Of a stretch of 21,520 bases of DNA, positions 14,169 through 21,493 are shown piece by piece. Below the pieces are notes generated by a model that ran no database searches, was not told the DNA's origin, and was given only the letters and a program-made list of their open reading frames with translations. Both the position numbers and the translations under genes were made by a program. The DNA comes from Lachnospiraceae bacterium UBA7205. Its GTDB lineage: Bacteria > Bacillota > Clostridia > Lachnospirales > Lachnospiraceae. Positions within the stretch are counted from its first letter, which is position 1, and every line of letters begins with the position of its first letter. The stretch lies in NCBI GenBank assembly GCA_002490665.1, contig DKUL01000010.1, positions 1 to 21,520 of the forward strand, written 5' to 3'.

Positions 14169-15182
14169 ATGAGAAAACCATATAATCATATACTAAAAAA
14201 ACGATGGACAGGGCTGCTTGGTGCGGCAGTGATTGCGGCGGCTGCGATAACCGGATGCGGCAGCAGATGGCAGGATGCCGGGAATCAGCAGGAAACCAAT
14301 GTGGAGGAAAGTCTGGCGGAAAACACGAAGACTGTCGTGACAATTGGCTATCTGCCGATTACGCACGCGCTGGCAGTTTTTGAGGAGAAGGAATTGCTCG
14401 AGGCAGGGGATGCGCAGTTGCAGATTGCGCTGCAAAAGTTCGGCTCGTGGACGGATTTGACAGACGCCCTGAATGCAGGGCAGATTGACGGCGCCTCGAT
14501 GCTCGTGGAGCTTGCGATGGGCGCGTCAAGCCGCGGGATTGGATTAAAGGCGGTCGCACTCGGGCACCGTGACGGCAATGTCGTGGTAGTGTCCGACGAA
14601 ATTGAGTCGGCGGCTGACCTCAAAGGAAAGACCTTTGCGATACCCTCAAACCAGTCCTCGCACAATATTCTGTTAAACGACCTGCTTGCCAGGGCTGGTC
14701 TGGCGCGGGAAGATGTGAATGTTGTCCAGCTTCCGCCGGCAGAGATGCCCTCATCGCTTGCGGGAAAGGCGATTGACGGTTACTGCGTCGCGGAACCGTT
14801 CGGTGCGCAGGCGGTCGTGAGCGGAGTCGGGCATGTCCTGTGCAAATCAGAAGAGTTGTGGGAAAATTCGATTTGCTGCGCGCTGGTGCTGCGGGAGGAT
14901 TTCATCGACACCCATGGCGAGGATGCGGCGCTTCTGGCAGAATATTACAACCAGGCAGGGGATGCGCTGACGGATGAAAAAAAGCTGGCTGTCGCAGAGC
15001 AGTACCTTGGGCAGGACAGGAAAGTGCTTGCGGAATCCCTTACATGGATTTCTTTTGACAATCTCGCAATTGGCGAAGCGGACTATGAACTTCTTGCGGA
15101 GAAGGTGAAAAAGGACAATATCCTCGAAAACCCGCCATCCTATGAGGCGTTTGTGTGGCAGAAAGGCGGGGAGCACAGATGA
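14169..15182 (+). CDS. NMT1/SsuA-like ABC substrate-binding lipoprotein
   Basis: The 337-residue protein is a solute-binding lipoprotein of the SsuA/TauA/NMT1 group, which binds sulfonates, nitrate, pyrimidine precursors or similar small molecules. The signal peptide ends at ITGC, with the lipidated cysteine at 30. The mature N-terminus has the family-typical IGYLPITHALAVFEE strand and helix, then AGQIDGASM and LKGKTFAIPSNQSSHNILL, where ligand loops usually lie. GGGAG lies about 10 bases before the ATG. It follows the CooS gene by 43 nt and overlaps the permease gene by 4 nt, so all are one operon. The ligand cannot be read from the sequence. Linkage to the CooS homologue suggests its substrate, product or cofactor. 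Confidence 0.9.
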   Translation: MRKPYNHILKKRWTGLLGAAVIAAAAITGCGSRWQDAGNQQETNVEESLAENTKTVVTIGYLPITHALAVFEEKELLEAGDAQLQIALQKFGSWTDLTDALNAGQIDGASMLVELAMGASSRGIGLKAVALGHRDGNVVVVSDEIESAADLKGKTFAIPSNQSSHNILLNDLLARAGLAREDVNVVQLPPAEMPSSLAGKAIDGYCVAEPFGAQAVVSGVGHVLCKSEELWENSICCALVLREDFIDTHGEDAALLAEYYNQAGDALTDEKKLAVAEQYLGQDRKVLAESLTWISFDNLAIGEADYELLAEKVKKDNILENPPSYEAFVWQKGGEHR

Positions 15183-15949
15183 GAATAAAGCTGGGAAAGA
15201 AAGTGTGGTGCACTGTCGTGTCGCTTCTTGTGCTGCTTGCGGTCTGGGAGGCAGCCGTGCTGGTTGGCAGTTTTCCGGAGGTATTGTTTCCGTCACCCAT
15301 AAGCGTGTGGAATGCGTTCTGGCAATTATGGACGGATGGTCTGTCCGGCAGCAGTTCGAGAGTGGTACTGGGCGTGCATATTCTCGTCAGCCTGAAACGG
15401 TTTGCTGCCGGCTATGCAAGCTCGGTCGTCACGGCGGTCGCGGCGGGGCTTTTGCTTGGCTGGTTTTCAAGGGTGTTTTCCTATGTCAATCCCATCGTGC
15501 AGCTCATCAGACCGGTTGCCCCTGTTGCGTGGATGCCGTTTATCGTTCTCTGGTTCGGAATCGGGGATGCACCGGCAGTCGCAATCATATTTCTGGCGGG
15601 ATTTTTTCCGGTATTGCTGTCCACGGTGGCGGCAGTGGAGCATATGGAGCCTGTATACCGCAAGGTGGCGCGCAATTTCGGGTTGTCGCAGGCGCAGACC
15701 TTATACAAGGTCGTATTTCCGGCGGCATTTCCACAGATTATGAACAGCCTGCGCCTGGCGCTGGGAACTGCATGGATTTTCCTCGTGTCGGGTGAGATGG
15801 TGGGGGCACAGTCAGGGCTTGGATTTCTGATTATGGATGCCAAAAACTGTCTGCGTTCCGATGCCCTGCTTGCCACGATGATTACGATAGGCGTCATCGG
15901 CCTGCTGCTGGACTGGGGAATCCGCAGGCTGGAAAAATTTGTTTTATAA
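15179..15949 (+). CDS. SsuC/TauC-like ABC importer permease
   Basis: The 256-residue inner-membrane permease belongs to the BPD_transp_1 group, closest in pattern to SsuC/TauC. About six membrane segments are visible, the first at 10-31. The conserved RPVAPVAWMPFIVLWFGIGD (111-130) and the EAA-type loop YRKVARNFGLS (160-170) mark the subfamily. The ATG at 15179 overlaps the stop of the preceding gene (ATGA), indicating translational coupling, and GGGGAG precedes it. An earlier in-frame ATG at 15155 lies inside the binding protein gene and is not preferred. It forms the channel for the lipoprotein upstream and the ATPase downstream. Confidence 0.94.
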   Translation: MRIKLGKKVWCTVVSLLVLLAVWEAAVLVGSFPEVLFPSPISVWNAFWQLWTDGLSGSSSRVVLGVHILVSLKRFAAGYASSVVTAVAAGLLLGWFSRVFSYVNPIVQLIRPVAPVAWMPFIVLWFGIGDAPAVAIIFLAGFFPVLLSTVAAVEHMEPVYRKVARNFGLSQAQTLYKVVFPAAFPQIMNSLRLALGTAWIFLVSGEMVGAQSGLGFLIMDAKNCLRSDALLATMITIGVIGLLLDWGIRRLEKFVL

Positions 15950-15980
15950 AAATTGAATCATAAAAGACAGGAGAAAACAG

Positions 15981-16751
15981 ATGTATATTTGTGTAGAGGA
16001 TGTGTCCGTAAACTACCAACAGGGCGGCAGTACCTTTGAGGCGCTCAAAGATGTGTCGCTCTCCATAGAACGAGGAGAGTTTATCTGCCTTTTAGGACCG
16101 TCGGGGTGCGGCAAGTCCACGCTGTTAAACCTCCTTGCGGGATTCGAAAAGCCTGCAAGGGGGCGCGTGTTTATCGGGGAAAGACAGGTGACAGCGCCAT
16201 CGCCAAAGTATCTCACAATCTTTCAGAATTATGGGCTGTTTCCATGGAGATCCGTGCTGCATAATGTGGAGCTTGGGCTGGAAGCAAAGAAAATGAATCG
16301 AAAGGAGCGCAGGCAGCGGGCACTGAAATACCTGGAAATGGTAGGGCTTGTGCAGGCAAAGGACAAAAAGCCGTGCCAGCTGTCGGGCGGTATGCAGCAG
16401 CGCGTGGCGATTGCAAGGGCGCTCGCGGCAGAGCCGGAAATCCTTTTTATGGACGAACCGTTTGGCGCACTGGACGCAATCACGCGCATGAAGCTGCAGG
16501 ACGACATTTTGCGAATCTGCAAGGACGAGGGCAAGACTATCGTGTTTGTCACGCACGACATTGAGGAGGCGGTGTTTCTGGCTGACCGCATCGTCGTGAT
16601 GGAGGCGAATCCGGGCAGCGTGCAGGGCATTGTGAAGGTGGAAATGCCGCACGAGCGGGACAGGACATCAGATGATTTTATCGTCATCCGTGACAAGGTG
16701 TTTGCGATGATGCACCTGAAAAAGGAAAAAACGGTCGAGTACTATATATAG
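15981..16751 (+). CDS. SsuB/TauB-like ABC importer ATPase
   Basis: The 256-residue cytoplasmic ATPase drives the importer. Walker A is GPSGCGKST (39-47), the Q-loop is FQNYGLFPW (80-88), the ABC signature is LSGGMQQR (133-140), Walker B is ILFMDEP (153-159) and the H-loop histidine is 191. The FQNYGLFPW form and overall length fit the nitrate/sulfonate/taurine subfamily. CAGGAG lies just upstream of the ATG, 31 nt after the permease. It completes a three-gene importer behind the CooS homologue. No terminator is seen after it before the next gene at 16867, which has a possible promoter of its own. Confidence 0.95.
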   Translation: MYICVEDVSVNYQQGGSTFEALKDVSLSIERGEFICLLGPSGCGKSTLLNLLAGFEKPARGRVFIGERQVTAPSPKYLTIFQNYGLFPWRSVLHNVELGLEAKKMNRKERRQRALKYLEMVGLVQAKDKKPCQLSGGMQQRVAIARALAAEPEILFMDEPFGALDAITRMKLQDDILRICKDEGKTIVFVTHDIEEAVFLADRIVVMEANPGSVQGIVKVEMPHERDRTSDDFIVIRDKVFAMMHLKKEKTVEYYI

Positions 16752-16826
16752 CATGGTCTTGGTTTGTATAATTTTGCCAATTTTCTGCTTCTTTTCATAA
16801 AGTTTCTGGTATGTTTTCCGATATTG

Positions 16827-16835
16827 TGATAAAAT
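16827..16835 (+). promoter_or_regulatory. Extended -10 promoter of the kinase-like gene
   Basis: TGATAAAAT is an extended -10 element (TG, one base, TAAAAT) 32 bases before the start codon at 16867. No convincing -35 box is seen at 16-18 bases, which extended -10 promoters tolerate. Confidence 0.4.
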
Positions 16836-16866
16836 ATATCTAACAAACTGAAAAGGAGCTGGTACT

Positions 16867-17466
16867 ATGTATAAAATCATCACCATGGAACGTGAATTTG
16901 GAAGCGGCGGCAACGAGATTGGCAGACGGGTAGCAAAGAAATTAGGCATAGAGCTGTATGACAGGAACATTCTGGTGGAGGCGGCAAAAAGGCTGGACAT
17001 TCCGCCAATCTATATCGGTGACCTGGAGGAGACGGCACCGGGCAGCATTATCTTCAACCTCTCCAAGACAGCCATCGGCGGCAGCAGGAAGGACAGCAGC
17101 CTGCCAATGTCCGAGAAGCTGTTTCTGGAAGAGAAAAAAATCATCGAGGAAAATGTCGAGAAGCATGACTGCGTGATTGTCGGAAGATGCGCCTCCTTCA
17201 TCCTGTTTGACAGGGCGGACTGCCTGAAGGTATTCGTCTATGCTGACAAGGATTACCGCATCAACCGCGCGATTCAGACAGAGAATATCGCGTCCGCGGA
17301 GGCAGAGGACTTCCTGCGCAAGTCGGACAAGAGAAGGAGCAATTTCTACAACACGCATACCGGCTGGAAATGGGGCGACATGTCCAAGTTTGACCTGTGC
17401 CTGAACACCAGCAGCCTCGGACTGGATGCCTGCGTGGACATCCTTGCAGGCATGATGCAGAAGTAA
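16867..17466 (+). CDS. Cytidylate-kinase-like family protein
   Basis: The 199-residue protein matches the cytidylate-kinase-like group (the AAK/Cytidylate_kin2 type) common in Clostridia. It opens with MYKIITMEREFGSGGNEIG, where GSGG replaces the classical P-loop. LGIELYDRNIL, IVGRCASFIL and the C-terminal YNTHTGWKWGDMSKFDLCLN are typical landmarks. It is distinct from the housekeeping Cmk, which has a full GxxGxGK motif, and the group's true substrate is poorly known. AAAAGGAG lies 9 bases before the ATG. It stands alone between a weak extended -10 promoter and a terminator, and no link to the CooS operon is evident beyond position. Confidence 0.88.
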   Translation: MYKIITMEREFGSGGNEIGRRVAKKLGIELYDRNILVEAAKRLDIPPIYIGDLEETAPGSIIFNLSKTAIGGSRKDSSLPMSEKLFLEEKKIIEENVEKHDCVIVGRCASFILFDRADCLKVFVYADKDYRINRAIQTENIASAEAEDFLRKSDKRRSNFYNTHTGWKWGDMSKFDLCLNTSSLGLDACVDILAGMMQK

Positions 17467-17479
17467 TAAAATGATATGG

Positions 17480-17508
17480 GGCTTTCCGGGGAACCGGGAA
17501 GCCGTTTT
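17480..17508 (+). terminator. Terminator between convergent genes
   Basis: GGCTTTCC (17480-17487) pairs with GGGAAGCC (17496-17503), with one G-T wobble, around an 8-nt loop and is followed by GTTTT. It lies 13 bases after the kinase-like gene. The convergent minus-strand transporter gene ends at 17515, so it may work in both directions. Confidence 0.7.
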
Positions 17509-17514
17509 GTCCGC

Positions 17515-18300
17515 CTATGACCCGCTCGACTGGTAACTTTGCACCCCGAATTTCCAGAGCAGCAGCGCTGGCACAAAAAAACAGCATGCAGCAAGCGGCA
17601 GAAGCATATAAAAGATGGAAGTCCGCCTGTCAAGGATATACAGGAGCGGATAATACTGTATCAGCGCATATGGGATGACAAACGTCATAAACAGCAGCAT
17701 CTTTTTTCCGTAGATGCCAAGCGGGTACTTCCCGAATTCCCTTGCGCCGTCTGTGAACACATTCATGAACTCAAGTCCTTCCAGTGTAAAAAAGCACAGC
17801 GCCGCATAGATAAAAAACAGCGCCGTAAAGACCACAGTGCCGCCAATTAGCATAAACAAAAGTGTGCATATCTTGGAAATGCTCCACACAACATTGCTTT
17901 TCACAATGCCGTAGGTGAACATGACAACAGCCTGCAGCATCCGCCCGATTCTTGTCAGCTCGAATTTGGATCCAAGCACCTGGAGGATTTCGTTCTGCGG
18001 ACGCACCAGGATGAGGTCAAACTCGCCGCTTCTGACCATGCCCGAAAACGTGTCAAATCCCCTTGCAACCATTTCTGCCAGCGCAAATTCCAGCAAAACC
18101 ACGGAAAAACACAACAGCACTTCACTGTACGTAAATCCCTCCACGTTCGAGAACCGCTGAAACATAAAAAAGATGCCAAGAAACACGTTGAACGATACCA
18201 GAAACTGCCCAATCGCCGACAGGAGAAAGGAAGTCTTGTACTGCATCATACAGCGGATATTGATGGATACATAGTGCAGATATAAACGGATTGTTTTCAT
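17515..18300 (-). CDS. ABC-2 type transporter permease, second
   Basis: The 261-residue integral membrane protein resembles the ABC2_membrane_6 (DUF990) family, whose members pair with a second permease and one ATPase. About six hydrophobic segments are visible. The MVRSGEFDLILVRPQNEILQ stretch (about 85-104) is characteristic of this permease type. GGAGG lies 9 bases before the ATG at 18300, and that ribosome binding site overlaps the end of the upstream gene (5-nt gap), so the two are translated together. An earlier in-frame ATG at 18348 would overlap that gene and is rejected. It is the last gene of the exporter operon. The substrate is unknown. Confidence 0.9.
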   Translation of the reverse strand: MKTIRLYLHYVSINIRCMMQYKTSFLLSAIGQFLVSFNVFLGIFFMFQRFSNVEGFTYSEVLLCFSVVLLEFALAEMVARGFDTFSGMVRSGEFDLILVRPQNEILQVLGSKFELTRIGRMLQAVVMFTYGIVKSNVVWSISKICTLLFMLIGGTVVFTALFFIYAALCFFTLEGLEFMNVFTDGAREFGKYPLGIYGKKMLLFMTFVIPYALIQYYPLLYILDRRTSIFYMLLPLAACCFFVPALLLWKFGVQSYQSSGS

Positions 18301-18305
18301 GGACG

Positions 18306-19109
18306 CTAACCTCCCTGTACAATGATTCTTTTTTCGGCAAGCCTGCAAAGCAGTTTCCCGGCGGCAGTGAGGGCGACAAGCCAGAATATCTGCAGCCCAA
18401 TCGCCCGTCTGATTTCGTCTGTGCCAATGCTGGCGCTGTATATCCGCAGTGCGGCATTCTGCATGGATGCAAAAGGCAGCAGCTCCATGATGGAGCGGAT
18501 TTTATCCGGAAAAAACGGTAGCGGTATCACGGCTCCGGAAAAAAATTCCACGCAGGAAGTAAACACCATGCGCAGTCCCTGGGGAGAAATCGTAAAAAAT
18601 GCCAGCACGTAAATCAGCAGGCAGAATGTGACCGTGACAGCAAGTCCAAGGATGAGTGACAGCACAAAAAGAAGAAAGTGCAGCAGGCTTGCAGGCGCGC
18701 CGATGCCATACGGCTGCGGGATAAACGCGGCGACAATCAGAATCGGGAAACACCTAAGAACCGCCCGCGCCAGCCGTGACGCAATACTCCTTGCAGCCCA
18801 CATGTTATAGATGCTGACTGGCCTGCACAATTCATAGGCAATGTTTCCGTTTACAATGGAGTCAAAAATCTCATTTTCCATCATCCAGACGGCAAAAAAT
18901 GCAAGAAACGCCTGCTGCAGCCAGATATAGGATGCTGTTGCGGAAAGGGTCATCGGGAATGCTGCTGCATCTGTATGGTAAAAAGCGCGGTACATCATGA
19001 TCTGCATGCCGCCCCATGCAAACTGCGTGATAATTCCTGCAAGTGCGGCAGTGCGGTACTGCAGACCCATCGCGAAACGTAACTGAAAGAAGGACAGATA
19101 TTTTTTCAT
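18306..19109 (-). CDS. ABC-2 type transporter permease, first
   Basis: The 267-residue integral membrane protein is the partner permease of the ABC-2 trio. About six membrane segments are visible. The motif NGNIAYELCRPVSIYN (about 88-103) corresponds to the conserved cytoplasmic loop of this permease family and matches the LVRPQNE loop of its neighbour, which suggests the two are distant paralogues. An AGGAGG lies about 10 bases before the ATG. It starts 18 nt after the ATPase gene and ends 5 nt before the second permease gene. Such trios are usually exporters of lipids, peptides or drugs, but no cargo gene is adjacent. Confidence 0.9.
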   Translation of the reverse strand: MKKYLSFFQLRFAMGLQYRTAALAGIITQFAWGGMQIMMYRAFYHTDAAAFPMTLSATASYIWLQQAFLAFFAVWMMENEIFDSIVNGNIAYELCRPVSIYNMWAARSIASRLARAVLRCFPILIVAAFIPQPYGIGAPASLLHFLLFVLSLILGLAVTVTFCLLIYVLAFFTISPQGLRMVFTSCVEFFSGAVIPLPFFPDKIRSIMELLPFASMQNAALRIYSASIGTDEIRRAIGLQIFWLVALTAAGKLLCRLAEKRIIVQGG

Positions 19110-19127
19110 GGGTATCCATTCCTCCTT

Positions 19128-19916
19128 TTAAATGTTATAGGTGCGGTATAGCTCGGCGACCGTCGCATCAATGCTTTCGTTTCCGGTACGGATGTCGTCG
19201 AGGGAACCGTCCAGCAGAATCTGTCCTTTGCCAATCAGCAGGATTCTGCTCGTCAGGGATTCAATATCCTGCATGTCGTGTGTTGTCAGTATCACGGTCG
19301 TCTTGTGCGTCTGGTTCTGCCTGAGGATAAAATCGCGGACTGCGAGCTTGGACACGGCATCCAGACCGATTGTCGGCTCGTCCAGGAACAGGATGCGCGG
19401 ACGGTGCAGTAAGGATGCGGCAATCTCGCAGCGCATCCGCTGTCCGAGTGAGAGCTGTCTTGCGGGGGAGCGCAGCAGCTCGGATAAGTTTAGTAATTCC
19501 GTGAGTTCTTCCAGACTCTGCCGGTAGCAGATATCAGAAATCGAATAGATATCCTTCAACAAGGCAAAGGAATCAATGACGGGGACATCCCACCAGAGCT
19601 GGGAACGCTGGCCAAAGACGACGCCAATCTCACGCACATGCTCGATTCTGTTCTTGTATGGCACGCGTCCGTCCACAAGGACTGTCCCGCTGTCCGGTGT
19701 CAGTATTCCGCTTAGTATTTTAATGGTGGAGCTTTTCCCTGCTCCGTTGGGACCGATGTAGCCCACCATCTCGCCGTCGTGAATCGTGAAGCTGACATCG
19801 TTCAGGGCATGAATGATTTCATACTCCCGGTGAAAAAGTGCCTTGCAGGCTTCGGCAAAGCCTGCGTTTCGTTTTGCAATCCTGTACGATTTGCATACGT
19901 GTTCCATCGTAATCAT
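19128..19916 (-). CDS. ABC-2 type transporter ATPase
   Basis: The 262-residue ATPase of the exporter carries Walker A GPNGAGKSS (55-63), a LSLGQRMR signature (155-162, replacing the usual LSGGQ), Walker B ILFLDEP (175-181) and the H-loop TTHD. An insertion with HREYEIIHAL before the first conserved strand is typical of ATPases that pair with ABC2_membrane_6 permeases. AGAAGGAAG lies just before the ATG. It is the first gene of a three-gene minus-strand operon. The drug or lipid export role is inferred from family only. Confidence 0.94.
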   Translation of the reverse strand: MITMEHVCKSYRIAKRNAGFAEACKALFHREYEIIHALNDVSFTIHDGEMVGYIGPNGAGKSSTIKILSGILTPDSGTVLVDGRVPYKNRIEHVREIGVVFGQRSQLWWDVPVIDSFALLKDIYSISDICYRQSLEELTELLNLSELLRSPARQLSLGQRMRCEIAASLLHRPRILFLDEPTIGLDAVSKLAVRDFILRQNQTHKTTVILTTHDMQDIESLTSRILLIGKGQILLDGSLDDIRTGNESIDATVAELYRTYNI

Positions 19917-19990
19917 TTTGCTTCCTTCTGATAGTTATACATTTGTATCTTTCCAAGTAGGTTCTCCCTGTTTTTTTCGGTAGGTCTTCA

Positions 19991-20019
19991 ATTCTATCAC
20001 ACAACAATCACAAAAACAA
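19991..20019 (-). promoter_or_regulatory. Promoter of the ABC-2 exporter operon
   Basis: On the minus strand TTGTTT (20019-20014) and TAGAAT (19996-19991) are 17 bases apart, and TG one base before the -10 adds an extended element. A start near 19984 gives a leader of about 68 nt. The superoxide-dismutase-like gene diverges from the same gap. Confidence 0.5.
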
Positions 20020-20112
20020 CGGAAATATCATATAAATCTATACGGTGCAATTTGTGAACAATCACTACAAACCATACATATGATAAAGAAAAAGTTTAGA
20101 GGTTTTATCACT

Positions 20113-20595
20113 ATGGCAGATATTACCCCGGGAATGATATTTACGGACACACTCCGAAACAAAAAACCTGACGCACTGGCATGGATTCGTGGAAATGCAC
20201 AGAATCCCCAGCTGAGCGGCATCGTCAAATTTTACGAAACACCCTATGCCGGTGTGCTTGTTGAGGCGGAAATCTTCGGGCTTCCCAACATTGCGACACA
20301 GTTTTCATCCGATTTTTATGCGATGCACATTCATGAAAAAGGCGACTGTACGATGCCCTTTGACAAGACAGGAGACCACTATAATCCCACGAATGAGCCT
20401 CATCCAGACCATGCAGGGGACATGGTTTTGCTCATGGGAAATCAGGGCTATGCGTGGCTTGCGTTTTATGACAAGCGTTTTCGGATTCCCGATATTATCG
20501 GGAGGAGCGTCATCATCCACAAAATGCCGGACGATTTCAAGACACAGCCGTCAGGGGATGCCGGAGAGAAAATCGGGTGCGGCGTCATCCGGTAG
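20113..20595 (+). CDS. Cu/Zn superoxide dismutase-like protein without signal peptide
   Basis: The 160-residue protein has the Cu/Zn superoxide dismutase landmarks. These are the HIH pair (72, 74), His89 in DHYNP, His97 and His100 with Asp103 in PHPDHAGD, His136, and the disulfide pair Cys79/Cys156. The arginine that steers superoxide, normally in AGSRLACG, is Lys153 here (AGEKIGCG), and the zinc loop is shorter than usual. There is no signal peptide, although bacterial SodC proteins are normally exported. The start at 20113 is chosen because AGAGG lies 10 bases upstream. The in-frame ATG at 20080 has no ribosome binding site. A possible start region lies in 20049-20084. It is divergent from the exporter operon. 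Real dismutase activity is uncertain. Confidence 0.85.
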   Translation: MADITPGMIFTDTLRNKKPDALAWIRGNAQNPQLSGIVKFYETPYAGVLVEAEIFGLPNIATQFSSDFYAMHIHEKGDCTMPFDKTGDHYNPTNEPHPDHAGDMVLLMGNQGYAWLAFYDKRFRIPDIIGRSVIIHKMPDDFKTQPSGDAGEKIGCGVIR

Positions 20596-20624
20596 AGACA
20601 TCCGGTAGAGGAAAAATATCTGAA

Positions 20625-20653
20625 TTGCAATAAAGGGCGTTTGGCACTATAAT
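20625..20653 (+). promoter_or_regulatory. Promoter of the 20699 gene
   Basis: TTGCAA (20625-20630) and a perfect TATAAT (20648-20653) are spaced by 17 bases. The predicted start near 20660 lies about 40 bases before the ATG, so the gene is transcribed separately from the superoxide-dismutase-like gene. Confidence 0.8.
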
Positions 20654-20698
20654 AAAAAAGGGGCATATGCCCTACCATATATTTGGGAGGAAACACAG

Positions 20699-21346
20699 AT
20701 GACAGCAGAACGATATGTAAGGGAAGTAGGAAAACTGCTAAAATGCCGCGCATCAAGGAAAAAGGAAGTCAAAAGACAGCTTCTGTCAGAGATTAATGAC
20801 GCGACTGCAAGGGGGGAAAGCCTGGAGGATGTGCTGGGGCGGATGGGCATCCCATGGGATTATGCGAACCGGTACAACGACAATTTTGACAAGGCGGAGC
20901 GGAAAGCGGCAAAGCGCGAGCGGGCTTTGAAGATATGGGGGATTGTCCTGCTGCTTCTTGCGGTTCTGGCTGCGGTCATTTACTGGAAGCTGCCGAAGTG
21001 GAGCGACATCAGTGAAAGCACCGTGTTCAGTGAGGAACAGGTCAAGGCACAGGCAGAGGAGATTATAAGGCTTTACAGCGACAATAATTTTGAGGCAGTC
21101 ACGGCATATATGAATGATGAGATGAAACAAGTGCTCAACGCCGCGACGCTGCAATATACCAAATCCCAGATGAAGGAGGAATTCGGGGAGCTTCTTGCTT
21201 TCGGAAATATGTATGCGTCGGAGGCGAAACAGAATGGCATCCGGTATGCAATGGTTCAGGTCAGTGTGTCTTACTCCAATATGAGCGTGACCTATACCAT
21301 AACATTTGACGAGGAGATGAAGCTTGCAGGATTTTTCGTCAAATAG
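20699..21346 (+). CDS. HAAS/DUF1700-like and DUF3887-like membrane protein
   Basis: The 215-residue protein has three parts. The N-terminal helical domain (about 1-62: YVREVGKLL...RKKEVKRQLLSEINDA...LEDVLGRMG) matches the HAAS/DUF1700 signalling domain. A single membrane segment lies at about 79-97. The C-terminal domain (about 112-215: VKAQAEEIIRLYSDNNFEAV...YTITFDEEMKLAGFFVK) has the pattern of DUF3887, an outward-facing NTF2-like fold. HAAS proteins often act with PadR-type regulators, but none is in the window. GGGAGG lies about 9 bases before the ATG, and a strong promoter precedes it. The stop codon lies 20 bases before the DnaA-box cluster. Confidence 0.85.
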   Translation: MTAERYVREVGKLLKCRASRKKEVKRQLLSEINDATARGESLEDVLGRMGIPWDYANRYNDNFDKAERKAAKRERALKIWGIVLLLLAVLAAVIYWKLPKWSDISESTVFSEEQVKAQAEEIIRLYSDNNFEAVTAYMNDEMKQVLNAATLQYTKSQMKEEFGELLAFGNMYASEAKQNGIRYAMVQVSVSYSNMSVTYTITFDEEMKLAGFFVK

Positions 21347-21365
21347 GGGAGCAGGGGTGGAAATA

Positions 21366-21432
21366 TGTGGATAACTCTCCTGTTTCGTAGAATAACTGTG
21401 TACTATCCACATATTTATGCACAATATCCACA
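21366..21432. other. Cluster of DnaA-box-like 9-mers beside AT-rich DNA
   Basis: TGTGGATAA (21366-21374) is a perfect DnaA box in inverse orientation. CTATCCACA (21403-21411), TTATGCACA (21415-21423) and ATATCCACA (21424-21432) each match TTATCCACA at 8 of 9 positions in direct orientation. A very AT-rich stretch (21435-21500) follows, as in a DNA-unwinding element. This could be part of a replication origin or a DnaA-controlled promoter. The window ends before the flanking gene can be seen. Confidence 0.5.
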
Positions 21433-21493
21433 AAAATGGAAACAAGAAATGTATTGTAAATATTGAAAATTGTATAAATTGAAAAAAATTTGT

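Noticed and set aside
15142..15795. Plus-strand open frame (217 codons) overlapping the SsuC-like permease
   Set aside because: It is an alternate frame of the permease with a Cys/Gly-rich composition unlike a real protein. The permease frame has all family motifs.
11951..16751. A Wood-Ljungdahl CODH/acetyl-CoA synthase operon
   Set aside because: No acsA-E, cooC, cooF or methyl-branch genes are present. The CooS homologue also lacks a canonical C-cluster cysteine and is linked to an importer instead.
20080..20112. Start of the superoxide-dismutase-like protein at 20080
   Set aside because: There is no Shine-Dalgarno sequence before it. The extra Lys-rich residues are not a signal peptide, and AGAGG lies before the ATG at 20113.
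20786..21445. Minus-strand open frame (219 codons) opposite the HAAS/DUF3887-like gene
   Set aside because: The plus-strand gene has a promoter, ribosome binding site and recognisable domains. The antisense frame has none of these and runs through the DnaA-box region.
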